In this document: positions 51,427-60,041 of the stretch, in pieces
Layout of the letters: every line of letters begins with the position of its first letter
Position numbering within the stretch: position 1 is the first letter of the stretch
Origin: Sphingomonas sanxanigenens DSM 19645 = NX02
GTDB taxonomy: Bacteria; Pseudomonadota; Alphaproteobacteria; Sphingomonadales; Sphingomonadaceae
NCBI RefSeq assembly: GCF_000512205.2
Contig: NZ_CP006644.1
Coordinates: 744,001-808,000, forward strand
Direction of reading: 5' to 3'
Length of the DNA stretch: 64,000 nt
The notes under the pieces: model-generated
Told to the model about the DNA's origin: nothing
Seen by the model: the letters and a program-made list of their open reading frames with translations, nothing else
Database searches by the model: none
Translations under genes and position numbers: made by a program

Positions 51427-52659
51427 TCAAGGCGTTTCGCGTTCGGCCAGTTGCTGTTCCGCCGCCCCCATATAATCCCTGACCAGCGGCAGCGCCTCGC
51501 GCCGGCGGGTGAACTGGATCTGGAAGTTCACATGCGCATCGTGGCGAAATGCATTGGTCGCGCCCGCCAGATAGAATTGCCACATCCGGAAGAAGCGCTC
51601 GTCATAGAGCGCGACGATCTCCGCGCGCACCGCCGCGACGCGATCGTACCAATGATCCAGGGTCAGCGCGTAATGCAGCCGCAGCACCTCCACATCGGTT
51701 ACCCACAGCCGCGCGCGTTCGGCGGCGGGGGCGATCTGGCTGAGCGCCGGGATGTAGCCGCCGGGGAAGATGTAGCGCGCGAGCCAGCGGTCGGTGGGGG
51801 CGGGGCCGTCCGACCGGCCGATGGTGTGCAGCAGCATCACGCCGTCGTCGATGAGCAATGACCGGCAGGTCTCGAAGAAAAGCTGGTAGAAGGGCGGGCC
51901 GACATGCTCGAACATGCCGACCGAGACGATGCGGTCGAACCGGCCCTGCACGTCGCGATAGTCGCAAAGTTCGAAGCGCACGCGATCGCCGACCCCCGCC
52001 GCCGCGGCGCGCGCCCGCGCCGCCTTCAACTGCTCTTCGGACAGGGTGATGCCAAGCACATCCACGCCGGCGACGCGGTTGAGATAGAGCGCGAGCCCGC
52101 CCCAGCCGCAGCCGATATCGAGCACGCGCTGCCCCGCCCGCAGATCGAGCTTGGCGGCGATGTGCGCGCGCTTGGCGGCCTGCGCTTCGTCCAGCGTCAT
52201 GTTCGGCCGCGGAAAGTAGCCGCAGCTATATTGCCAGTCGGCATCGAGGAAGAGCGCGTAGAGCCGGTCCGACAGGTCGTAATGATGCGCCACGTTGCGG
52301 CGCGAGCGGCGCTGCCAGTTCCATGCCGCGAACGGCCCCGCGCTGCTGCGCCACGGCCGCCAGACGTTCAGCCGAACCGCATCGTCATCGTCCCAATGCG
52401 TGTTGCGGCCGATCAGGTCGAGAAACTGGCGGATATCGCCCGCCTCGATCAGCATCCGCCCATCCATCCAGGCCTCGCCCAGTGCCAGCGCCGGGTTGAG
52501 CGCGGCGCGGCGCGGCGTGGCGTGATCGGTGAAGCGGATGGTGACGGGCGGGCCGTCGGCGGGGCTGCCCACGAAGCGATGCGTGCGGCCGGCGGCGTCG
52601 ATGACGGTGAGCTGGCCCTTGCGGATCAATGTGCGGAGCAGCGCGGCGAAGAGCTTCAT
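51427..52659 (-). CDS. cfa: Cyclopropane-fatty-acyl-phospholipid synthase
   Basis: A 410-residue Cfa protein, of family length. The SAM-binding domain has VLDIGCGWGGLALYL and the core has GITLSEEQLKAAR, DYRDVQGRFDRIVSVGMFEHVG-type segments, with the bicarbonate-site region toward the C-terminus. It adds a methylene group to unsaturated acyl chains of membrane lipids, which supports survival in acid or stationary phase. It lies alone; a weak SD precedes ATG 52659. Confidence 0.92.
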   Translation of the reverse strand: MKLFAALLRTLIRKGQLTVIDAAGRTHRFVGSPADGPPVTIRFTDHATPRRAALNPALALGEAWMDGRMLIEAGDIRQFLDLIGRNTHWDDDDAVRLNVWRPWRSSAGPFAAWNWQRRSRRNVAHHYDLSDRLYALFLDADWQYSCGYFPRPNMTLDEAQAAKRAHIAAKLDLRAGQRVLDIGCGWGGLALYLNRVAGVDVLGITLSEEQLKAARARAAAAGVGDRVRFELCDYRDVQGRFDRIVSVGMFEHVGPPFYQLFFETCRSLLIDDGVMLLHTIGRSDGPAPTDRWLARYIFPGGYIPALSQIAPAAERARLWVTDVEVLRLHYALTLDHWYDRVAAVRAEIVALYDERFFRMWQFYLAGATNAFRHDAHVNFQIQFTRRREALPLVRDYMGAAEQQLAERETP

Positions 52660-52788
52660 GGCGCAGACGATAGAGGGGGACGCGGGCGGAAGCGATGACG
52701 AACGCGTGGCGTTGATGCGCGGATGTCGTCCGGTCTATGGTCGGGGCGCCGGCTGCGCCGATCCGCGCCTTGCGAACGGAGTGCAACG

Positions 52789-53052
52789 ATGTCCGAACCG
52801 GAAATCGATACCGACCGCATCGACGAGGCGGTGCTCGCGTTGATGTTCCTCACATTGCACCGCGAATATGATGAGGACTGGTCGCCGTGGCGGGCGTGGA
52901 AATCGTTCGACTGGGACGCGCTGGGGCGCCTGCACGGGCAGGATCTGATCCACGATCCGGTCAACAAGGCGAAATCGGTGGTGCTGACGGCGGAAGGGCG
53001 GCAGCGATGCGAAGACGCCTTTTATCGGCTGTTCGGCAAAGGCGAAGGATGA
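52789..53052 (+). CDS. DUF6429-like protein
   Basis: An 87-residue soluble protein, with RIDEAVLALMFLTLH, then KSFDWDALGRLH and DPVNKAKSVVLTAEG, matching the DUF6429 plan (a small helical protein with a conserved W-D-A-L and KAKSVVLT motif). Function unknown. SD CGGAG lies well before ATG 52789. Its stop overlaps the next GFA gene by four bases (ATGA). Confidence 0.75.
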   Translation: MSEPEIDTDRIDEAVLALMFLTLHREYDEDWSPWRAWKSFDWDALGRLHGQDLIHDPVNKAKSVVLTAEGRQRCEDAFYRLFGKGEG

Positions 53053-53450
53053 CCACCCGCACCGCCTCCTGCAGTTGCGGCCAGCTCCGCGCCACCTGCG
53101 CGGGGGAACCGGTGCGGGTTTCGATCTGCCATTGCCTCGAATGCCAGAAGCGCACCGGCAGCATTTTCGCCGTGCAGGCGCGGTTTGCGCGCGATCAGGT
53201 GGTGGCCGAGGGGCGCTCGACCGCGTGGACGCGGGTGGGGGACAGCGGCGCGGCCGCCACCTTTCATTTCTGCCCCGTCTGCGGATCGATCGCCTATTGG
53301 GTTATGAGCGCCGCGCCGGGCTTCATCGCCGTGCCGGTGGGCCAGTTCGCCGACCCGGCGTTCCCGTCGCCGCACGTGTCGGTCTATGACGAGCGCCAGC
53401 ATCCGTGGGCGATGGCGGCAGGGGAACTGGCGATGGAGCATTTCTTCTGA
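53049..53450 (+). CDS. GFA family zinc protein
   Basis: A 133-residue GFA protein with ASCSCGQLRAT, ICHCLECQKRTG and HFCPVCGSIAYW, so all zinc ligands are there. It overlaps the DUF6429-like gene by four bases, indicating coupled translation. Third complete member in the window; all three differ clearly from each other. Confidence 0.87.
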   Translation: MTTRTASCSCGQLRATCAGEPVRVSICHCLECQKRTGSIFAVQARFARDQVVAEGRSTAWTRVGDSGAAATFHFCPVCGSIAYWVMSAAPGFIAVPVGQFADPAFPSPHVSVYDERQHPWAMAAGELAMEHFF

Positions 53451-53466
53451 ACGCTTGGGGAAACGC

Positions 53467-53655
53467 ATGCGGACGCGACCCGGCATCTGCCTGAGGAAGA
53501 AGCGCTTCGCGACCGAGGAGGCCGCGTGGATCGTGATCCGCCGGGCGGACGTCGTGCTGCGCCCCTATCGTTGTGCGCTGTGCCGGCAATTCCATCTCAC
53601 CAGCCGGACCAAGGGGATGCGGATCCGGCTTCCGGATCGGCACGGGGGCGGGTGA
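53467..53655 (+). CDS. Small zinc-ribbon-like protein with HLTS motif
   Basis: A 62-residue protein with the short motif YRCALCRQFHLTSR, which could bind one zinc and resembles small proteins of unknown role that carry a C-x2-C plus H-L-T-S element. It is basic (KGMRIRLPDRHGGG end). The SD is weak. It lies 16 bases after the GFA gene and before the glutaminyl cyclase gene, in a probable operon. Confidence 0.5.
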   Translation: MRTRPGICLRKKRFATEEAAWIVIRRADVVLRPYRCALCRQFHLTSRTKGMRIRLPDRHGGG

Positions 53656-53710
53656 GGCTCGGCGCATCGTCGCCATTCCGCCGCCGGCGCGGTTGTGGCA
53701 TGGGCGCACC

Positions 53711-54481
53711 ATGATCGGCATCCTCCTCGCACTTCTCGCAGGCGCCCTTGCGCAGCCGGCGGAAGCCGCCCAGCCGCCAGCGCAACCGAAGGTCTGCGGC
53801 TACACCGTCGAACGCAGCTTCCCGCATGATGCCGACGCTTTCACGCAGGGGCTGATCTATCGCGACGGCAATTTGATCGAGAGCACCGGGCTGGTCGGGC
53901 AATCGACGATCCGCCGGGTGCGGATCGCGGATGGCCAGGTGCTCCAGCGCATCGATATTCCCGCGGGGCTGTTCGGCGAGGGCATCACCGACTGGAAGAA
54001 TGAACTGGTCAGCATCACCTGGCAGAACGGCAAGGGGTTTCGCTGGGATGCGACGTCGCTGCGCCGCAAGGGCGAATTCGCCTATCCGGGCGAGGGCTGG
54101 GGGATCACGCAGGATGGCCGCCAGCTGATCCTGAGCGACGGGACGCCCGCGCTGCGCTTCCTCGATCCCGCGACGATGCGCGAGACGCGGCGGATCAGCG
54201 TGACCGTGCAGGGTCGGCCGGTGCGCAACCTCAACGAGCTGGAATATGTCGATGGCGCGATCCTCGCGAACGTCTGGCACAGCGACTATGTGCTGCGGAT
54301 CGATCCGGCGACGGGCGCGGTGCAGGCGGTGATCGACCTTTCCGGGTTGCGCGAACAGGCGGGGGCCGGGGGCCCGGAGGCCGTGCTCAATGGGATCGCC
54401 TATGACAAGGCCGGCAAGCGGCTGTTCGTGACGGGGAAGAACTGGCCGAAGCTGTTCCAGATCAAGCTGACCGGGTGTTGA
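53711..54481 (+). CDS. Glutaminyl-peptide cyclotransferase
   Basis: A 256-residue exported enzyme: signal peptide to about residue 20 (PAEAAQ). The FPHDADAFTQGLIYRDGNLIES opening, the GLFGEGITDW turn, and the LNELEYVDGAILANVW strand are hallmarks of the plant/bacterial-type glutaminyl cyclase (a five-bladed propeller). It forms N-terminal pyroglutamate on periplasmic or secreted proteins. ATG 53711 gives the signal peptide start. Confidence 0.87.
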   Translation: MIGILLALLAGALAQPAEAAQPPAQPKVCGYTVERSFPHDADAFTQGLIYRDGNLIESTGLVGQSTIRRVRIADGQVLQRIDIPAGLFGEGITDWKNELVSITWQNGKGFRWDATSLRRKGEFAYPGEGWGITQDGRQLILSDGTPALRFLDPATMRETRRISVTVQGRPVRNLNELEYVDGAILANVWHSDYVLRIDPATGAVQAVIDLSGLREQAGAGGPEAVLNGIAYDKAGKRLFVTGKNWPKLFQIKLTGC

Positions 54482-54660
54482 GCGGATACGTCGGCGCCTA
54501 TTTCAGGGACATAATACTGAACTCTCCTGCTGGCGTATTCGCCTCGGCCATTGCAAAAAATTGTGGTGCGCATAGTCATTTACTTTATGCGTAAGAAATT
54601 GGAAGGATGTTCCCCATGTGGCCATCGCATCAGTATTTTGGCGACATCAGGGGGGTGTGA

Positions 54661-56043
54661 ATGAATTTAAAGAGCTTGAATACTTGGATCGCTACCGTAT
54701 CGATGTTTGCGCTCATTGCAGGCTGCGGCGGTGGGGGATCGGGTGGTGGCGGAGTGGTGGTCGCGCCCGGCAATCCGACGCCTTCGCCCAGCCCCACGCC
54801 AACGCCCACTCCGACAGCGACGAGGTTTTCCGCGGTCGCCGTGGGGCCTTTACTCGGATATGTGCAGATAGATGTAAGCGGCAACAATCAGTTTTTCGAC
54901 GAGGGTGACGCCTACACTTATACATCCAGGTCGGGCTCCTTCGGTCTGGATGTTGTGTCTGGCCGCCCCGATCAAACTCGCGGTCGGATTCCTTCGGCGC
55001 CTATCCATAGCATGTTGGTCGGCGGTCTGGATGAAACGACCGGTATGACGGTTAGTGGATTGCGCGCGCCGAAAGGTGCCACTGTCATCTCTCCACTCAG
55101 CACACTCATCTTCGTGCAGGGTAATGGATCCACCGTGCTTCGGGCGCTAGGTCTCCTGACGGGCAGCAACGCCCTGCGGAGCGACACAAACGTCCTGACC
55201 CTCAACCCCGGGGAGGGGATCAAGAGTCCTAATGCGGCGGTGTCTGAAGACGCAGCGCGGATTGCAGTTGTCAACATCCAGCTGTTGGCCCTTTCGCCGC
55301 TTCTTAAAGACACCACGGGTGATACCGTCGACGGACTTGCGCCGATGGATGAGGCTGCTCGTTATCTCACTGAGGTGATCGACGAAACGGGTAGCGTCAG
55401 GCTGTCAGAAAAAGCGACCATTCTCAAATTGCTCAAGAAAAGCAGAATAGGATCGACTGCTCCTGAAAGGGAGATTGACGTAGTCGCGGATCTTCTTTCA
55501 AAATATTTCTCGGCCATGCCGGAACGTATCGCGGATGCGGCGATCGCCAGGTCATGGGCATACGCCTTTCGCTTCTATGTTTTTCCTGAGTTGCGTTATG
55601 TCCTGAGTCAAACGCCTTCGTTTCAAATTGAGCGCGTGTCAGCAATTACCCGTGACGAAATCCGATCCGTTGCCGCGGATTTTGCGAAGTCCGAGGTGCC
55701 GGTGATGTCCGAACTCGTTGCTGTCCCGAATTATTACGAACTCTCGTACGATAGTAATCCACCTTATCGGAGAACGCTGATAGGGTGTTCTTACCATAAT
55801 GACTATGATCATCCCGGTTGCAACGATTACACGCTTTTTGTGGGGGCGGAGGAAACGGGAACTGTCATCTCTGTTGAATCTCAGAATGCCAATGCTATCT
55901 CGGTGAGACTGGAGAGCAATGGCGATGTTACAATTTCTCGCGTCGGCAACTTTACCGGGCTTGCCTCCTTTACGTATACGACGCGTTCCCGGAGTGGTGC
56001 AACGGCGAAGGGTACGGCGTTCGTGAGAGTGTGGGGATTGTAG
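54661..56043 (+). CDS. Lipoprotein with proline/threonine linker, low GC
   Basis: A 460-residue protein of clearly lower GC than its neighbours, suggesting transfer. The lipobox LIAGC gives a lipidated cysteine at 22; a GGGGSGGGG stretch and a proline/threonine linker (PTPSPSPTPTPTPT) follow, before a mostly beta domain of unknown family. Two cysteines (GCSYHNDYDHPGC) could pair near the C-terminus, and the end looks like an immunoglobulin-like or cadherin-like strand. ATG 54661 lies after GGGGGG. No neighbours are co-oriented, so its function is open. Confidence 0.75.
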   Translation: MNLKSLNTWIATVSMFALIAGCGGGGSGGGGVVVAPGNPTPSPSPTPTPTPTATRFSAVAVGPLLGYVQIDVSGNNQFFDEGDAYTYTSRSGSFGLDVVSGRPDQTRGRIPSAPIHSMLVGGLDETTGMTVSGLRAPKGATVISPLSTLIFVQGNGSTVLRALGLLTGSNALRSDTNVLTLNPGEGIKSPNAAVSEDAARIAVVNIQLLALSPLLKDTTGDTVDGLAPMDEAARYLTEVIDETGSVRLSEKATILKLLKKSRIGSTAPEREIDVVADLLSKYFSAMPERIADAAIARSWAYAFRFYVFPELRYVLSQTPSFQIERVSAITRDEIRSVAADFAKSEVPVMSELVAVPNYYELSYDSNPPYRRTLIGCSYHNDYDHPGCNDYTLFVGAEETGTVISVESQNANAISVRLESNGDVTISRVGNFTGLASFTYTTRSRSGATAKGTAFVRVWGL

Positions 56044-56121
56044 AGTCGGACGGACGCTTCTTCTTCACCCGCTGTAACCCGAGGGCTGCGGGGAAGATGG
56101 TGGGGCACCTTGGCGCCGTCT

Positions 56122-58827
56122 TCACATCCCCCGCACCCCCATCACCTTCACCTTCACCTTCACCTTCACCTCCGCCGGTGCCAGTCCGTCCGCCTCGACC
56201 CGCAGCGCCATCGCGCCGCCACGCCCCGGCATCGCACGTACGATCGCCAGCGCCAGGCCGTTGAAGGCCTTGCGCTGGGGTTCCGGGAAGGCGGTCATGT
56301 CGGTCGGGTCGCCATTGTCGGTGGCGACGATCTCGCCGGGGCCTGACACTGTGAAGCGCACCGCCGGCTTGGCGTCGGGCACCAGGGCGCTGTCCTTGTC
56401 GAGCACGCGGACCGTCACGAAACTCAGGTCGCGGCCGTCGGCGGTGATCTCCTTCCGGTCGGGGATCAGTTCCAGCTTCGCGGGCGCGCCGGTGGTGCGA
56501 ACGGACGCCGTAGCCCAGGGCTGGCCGGCCTTCCAGGTTTCCACGCGGACCTCGCCCGGGGCGTAGGTGACGTAGTCCCAGCGGAAGCGATATTCATAGT
56601 CGCGCTTCTTGATGCGGCCCTGCGACTTGCCGTTGACGAACAGTTCCGCCTCGTCTGCCGAGGAGAAGACGTGGACGGGCGTGATCTGCCCCTCGCGGCC
56701 CGCCCAGTTCCAGTGCGGCAAGATGTGGGCGAAGCGCAGGTCGGGCCGCCAGCGCGCCTGGTAGAGCCAGAAGCGGTCCTTGGGGAAACCCGCGAGATCG
56801 ATGATCCCCGAATAGGAACTGCGCGAGGTGTAATAGGGTGTCGGTTCACCGAGATAGTCGAAGCCGGTCCACACGAACTCACCGGCGACATAGGGATGCT
56901 GGTCGTCGGCAGCGAAGACGCGGTCGGGGGAGGAGCCGAAGTCCGCCGCGTGCATCTCATAGGCGCTCACCTGGTGCGTATCCGGGTTGCCGCCCGACCA
57001 AGGGCGCACCGGGCCGCTGATATTGCCCGCCACCGGGAACAGATATTCGCCCCGGCTGCTGAGCGCCGAGGCGCTTTCAGTGCTGAGGATCACCTTGTTC
57101 GGAAAGGCGGCGCGAAACGCCGGATACTGGCCGATGATGCCGCGGATGCCGGTACCCTGATAGTTGAGGCTGATCACGTCCACCGCGCCGGGCAGCGGCA
57201 TATCCGCCTTGGCATAGTTCATCGCGTTGGTGGTGGGGCGCATCGGATCCTCCTCGTGCACGATCTTCACCAGCTGGCGGGCGATGTCCGCCCCGGCCTC
57301 CCCGGTATATTGCTCGCCGACCTCGTTGCCGACGCTCCAGATGATGATCGAGGGATGGTTGCGATCCCGCCGCAGCATCGCGCGCAGGTCCGGCTCCTGC
57401 CAGTCAGGGAAGATCAGGTGGAAGTCTAGCGGGGTCTTCTTGCGCTCCCAGGAATCGAACACCTCGTCCATCACAAGGAAGCCCATCTCGTCGGCGAGGT
57501 CGAGCAGGGCGGGGGCGGGCGGATTGTGGCTCATGCGCAGCGCGTTGGTGCCCATGTCGCGCAGGATCTCGAGCTGGCGCTGTGCGGCGCGGCGGTTGAA
57601 CGCGGCGCCGAGCGCGCCGAGATCGTGATGATTGTTCACTCCGCGCAACGGGATGTGCTCGCCGTTGACGATCACGCCGCGGTTGGGATCCATCGCGATC
57701 GTGCGGATGCCGAACGCGGTCTCGTAGCGATCGACGACGCGGCCGCCGCGGCTGATCGTGGAGACCGCGACATAGCGGTTGGGCTGCTGCGTCGGCGGCG
57801 GCCCCCACAGGCGCGGGCTGGCGAGGCTGGTGCTGGCCTTGAGCACCGCGCTGGCGCGCGCGCCGATGCTCGCGCGCTGCGGCGCCAAGGTGGCGACGGG
57901 CTTCGCGGCCCGCGTGCCTGCGGCATCGAGTGCATAGATCGAGGTGGTGGCGCTGACCTCGGCGGGCGCCGCGCCGTCGTTGTCGACGGTCAGGTCGACC
58001 GCGATCGTCGCGCGATCCTTGCTGACGTCCGGCGTGCGGACGATGCCGCCCCACTGGCCGACATGGACCGGATCGGTCTTGGTCAGCCAGATGTCGCGAT
58101 AGAGGCCACCGCCCGGATACCAGCGCGCCGAGGCGGGGGGATTGTCCAGCCGGATGACCAGGATGTTGGCGCCGCCGGGCACGGCATAGGGCGTCAGGTC
58201 CAGCCGGAAGCTGTTATAGCCATAGGGCCAGCCGCCGACGAGCTTCCCGTTGAGCCAGACGGTGGCGTAGGACATCGCCCCCTCGACATCGAGGAAGATC
58301 GACTTGCCCCTGTCCGCCGCGGGGATGCTCAGCGCCTTGCGGTACCAGCCGATCCCCCAGCTCGGCAGCCGACCCATGCCGCCATAGGGCCCTTCAGTGA
58401 TGAAGGGGCCGGCGATCGCCCAGTCATGCGGCAGGTCGACGCGCTGCCAGTCTGTGTCGTCGAAGCCGGGCTGGACGTAGGAAACATCGCCGCCGGGGTT
58501 GCCGGCGGGGCGCTGGTGGCGTTTCGCGGGGTCGGCGATGAAGGCGTTGGCGCTGGGCAGGATCCAGGGCTTGAGCACCTTGAGCCCGGCATCCTCGGTG
58601 GCGACCGCTGCATCCGGCCGGGCATCGGCGAGCTTGCCGTCGCCGGTGTCGCTGGCGTCCGGGCGGATGTCGTAGCGCAGGTCGGTGGCGAGGCCCTGCG
58701 GGTCGCCCTTGGTGAAGCGCCAGTCAGCCGAGATCCGGATTTCCTCGCGCGCGGCGCGGGCGGGGGATGCAGTGACGGCGGCAAGCGTCAGCGCCAGCGC
58801 GATAGATGTCGTCCCACGTGCGATCAT
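56122..58827 (-). CDS. Beta-galactosidase-type glycosyl hydrolase, GH2
   Basis: A 901-residue exported glycoside hydrolase of the GH2 family. Signal peptide to about residue 25 (ASPARA), a sugar-binding domain (roughly 60-200), an immunoglobulin-like domain, then the TIM barrel with the acid/base glutamate in WSVGNEVGE (about 500) and nucleophile in ILSTESASA (about 583). A DUF4982-type C-terminal part ends in VKVKVKVKV. Probably a periplasmic beta-galactosidase or related enzyme. A five-unit CACCTT/CACCTC repeat encodes that end. Confidence 0.87.
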   Translation of the reverse strand: MIARGTTSIALALTLAAVTASPARAAREEIRISADWRFTKGDPQGLATDLRYDIRPDASDTGDGKLADARPDAAVATEDAGLKVLKPWILPSANAFIADPAKRHQRPAGNPGGDVSYVQPGFDDTDWQRVDLPHDWAIAGPFITEGPYGGMGRLPSWGIGWYRKALSIPAADRGKSIFLDVEGAMSYATVWLNGKLVGGWPYGYNSFRLDLTPYAVPGGANILVIRLDNPPASARWYPGGGLYRDIWLTKTDPVHVGQWGGIVRTPDVSKDRATIAVDLTVDNDGAAPAEVSATTSIYALDAAGTRAAKPVATLAPQRASIGARASAVLKASTSLASPRLWGPPPTQQPNRYVAVSTISRGGRVVDRYETAFGIRTIAMDPNRGVIVNGEHIPLRGVNNHHDLGALGAAFNRRAAQRQLEILRDMGTNALRMSHNPPAPALLDLADEMGFLVMDEVFDSWERKKTPLDFHLIFPDWQEPDLRAMLRRDRNHPSIIIWSVGNEVGEQYTGEAGADIARQLVKIVHEEDPMRPTTNAMNYAKADMPLPGAVDVISLNYQGTGIRGIIGQYPAFRAAFPNKVILSTESASALSSRGEYLFPVAGNISGPVRPWSGGNPDTHQVSAYEMHAADFGSSPDRVFAADDQHPYVAGEFVWTGFDYLGEPTPYYTSRSSYSGIIDLAGFPKDRFWLYQARWRPDLRFAHILPHWNWAGREGQITPVHVFSSADEAELFVNGKSQGRIKKRDYEYRFRWDYVTYAPGEVRVETWKAGQPWATASVRTTGAPAKLELIPDRKEITADGRDLSFVTVRVLDKDSALVPDAKPAVRFTVSGPGEIVATDNGDPTDMTAFPEPQRKAFNGLALAIVRAMPGRGGAMALRVEADGLAPAEVKVKVKVKVMGVRGM
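56143..56172. repeat. Hexanucleotide microsatellite in the GH2 gene
   Basis: Five tandem six-base units, four CACCTT and one CACCTC, at the 3' end of the GH2 gene. On the coding (minus) strand they are GTG-AAG units that give VKVKVKVKV. Slippage would change the repeat number without breaking the frame. Confidence 0.85.
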
Positions 58828-59010
58828 GCCGATCCGCCTCCGTTAGCGCTATCATTTTCGCCTTGTTTTAGGATCGGTGGCAGCAAGGAGCAACCTTTTG
58901 TAAAAAAGGGCCGTATCTGATCGATGTCGAAACATGTCCGGCAGATGCGGCTGCTTGACTCGGGGAGACAGCTACTCTCATCCTTGGATCAAGGACTTGC
59001 CGGAGGGGCC

Positions 59011-59958
59011 ATGGCGGGGGTTCTGATATCCTGTACGCGGGCGGATGATGCGGTTGCCGGGCGCGTCGCCCGGGGGCTGGCCGCGCTGGGTATCGCGATC
59101 GAACAGGCGCAGGCTGCGCCGGTGGCCGGCGAGGCAGGGGCCGCGCCGCCACCGCCGGCGGCGGTGCTGGCGCTGTGGACGCCGGCCTCGATCAACTCGG
59201 ATCTGGTGTGGGACGATGCCGGCGCGGCGCAGAAGCGCGGCGCGCTCGTCAACCTGCTGTGGGGCGCGGAGGAGCCGCCCTTCATGTTCGGCGCGGTGCC
59301 CGGCATCGCGCTCGATGGATGGCAGGGCGGCGGCGTGGCGCATGCCGGCTGGCATCGGCTGGGCGCGGCGCTGGAGGCGCTGGGCCTGGCTGCGCCGGGC
59401 GCGCTGACGCAGGCGATGGTGCAGACCGAGGCCGAGGCGCGCACGCGGGAGGCGGCGGTGGCGGCGGAGACGGATTCCGCGCGCCGGAAGGCGTTGCGGG
59501 CGGAACTGGACGACTGGGCGGTCGCGCGCGGTGCGGCGGGCCATGCGCCGGCGGTTGTGCCTGTGGCCGCAGCGGAACCGTCGCGGCCGCTGTCGCTGTT
59601 CATCCCCGCGGAACGGCTGGCCGAAGCCGGGCTGGCACTGCCCGATGCGCAGACGCAGGGCGCGGTGCCGGCCGGGGCAGGGGGCGGCGATGCCGGACTC
59701 GGCGCGCTGACCGCCGCGGTCGCGCGCGCGCTGGCGACGGGGCCGGATGGCATGCCGCTCGGGCGGGTGGTGCCGTCTCCGTTGCAGCCGCCGCCGGTGG
59801 TGGCGCGGGGGGAGATGGCGCCGCCGCTGCCACGGGATCCGGTTGCGAAGTCGGCCGCGGTGCCGGCGAAGCGCCCGTTGCCGTTGGTGATGCTGGTGCT
59901 TGCGGCGGTGGCGATGGCGGCGCTGGCGGCGATCGTCTGGTTTCTGATGCGGGCGTAG
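59011..59958 (+). CDS. TIR-like protein with C-terminal transmembrane helix
   Basis: A 315-residue protein. Residues 1-125 look like a TIR domain: VLISCTRADDAVAGRVARGL, then AALVLW-type strand (AAVLALWTPASINSDLVWDDAG) and AAQKRGALVNLLWG, following the beta-alpha order of TIR folds; the usual catalytic glutamate appears as D, so NADase activity is doubtful. An alanine/proline middle region leads to one transmembrane helix (about 290-312). The protein would be anchored by the C-terminus with the domain in the cytoplasm. A strong SD (GGAGGGG) precedes ATG 59011. Confidence 0.55.
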   Translation: MAGVLISCTRADDAVAGRVARGLAALGIAIEQAQAAPVAGEAGAAPPPPAAVLALWTPASINSDLVWDDAGAAQKRGALVNLLWGAEEPPFMFGAVPGIALDGWQGGGVAHAGWHRLGAALEALGLAAPGALTQAMVQTEAEARTREAAVAAETDSARRKALRAELDDWAVARGAAGHAPAVVPVAAAEPSRPLSLFIPAERLAEAGLALPDAQTQGAVPAGAGGGDAGLGALTAAVARALATGPDGMPLGRVVPSPLQPPPVVARGEMAPPLPRDPVAKSAAVPAKRPLPLVMLVLAAVAMAALAAIVWFLMRA

Positions 59959-60041
59959 CGCCCCGAGGGAAGGGGTGGATGCGTACCCCCCCCGGCATCG
60001 CGCTCTGGCCCCCTGGCTCCCGACGCGCTACCGCATCCACC

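Noticed and set aside
58924-59010. Upstream start for the TIR-like gene
   Set aside because: ATG 58924 has no SD and adds 29 non-TIR residues; ATG 59011 has a strong SD and starts the domain directly.
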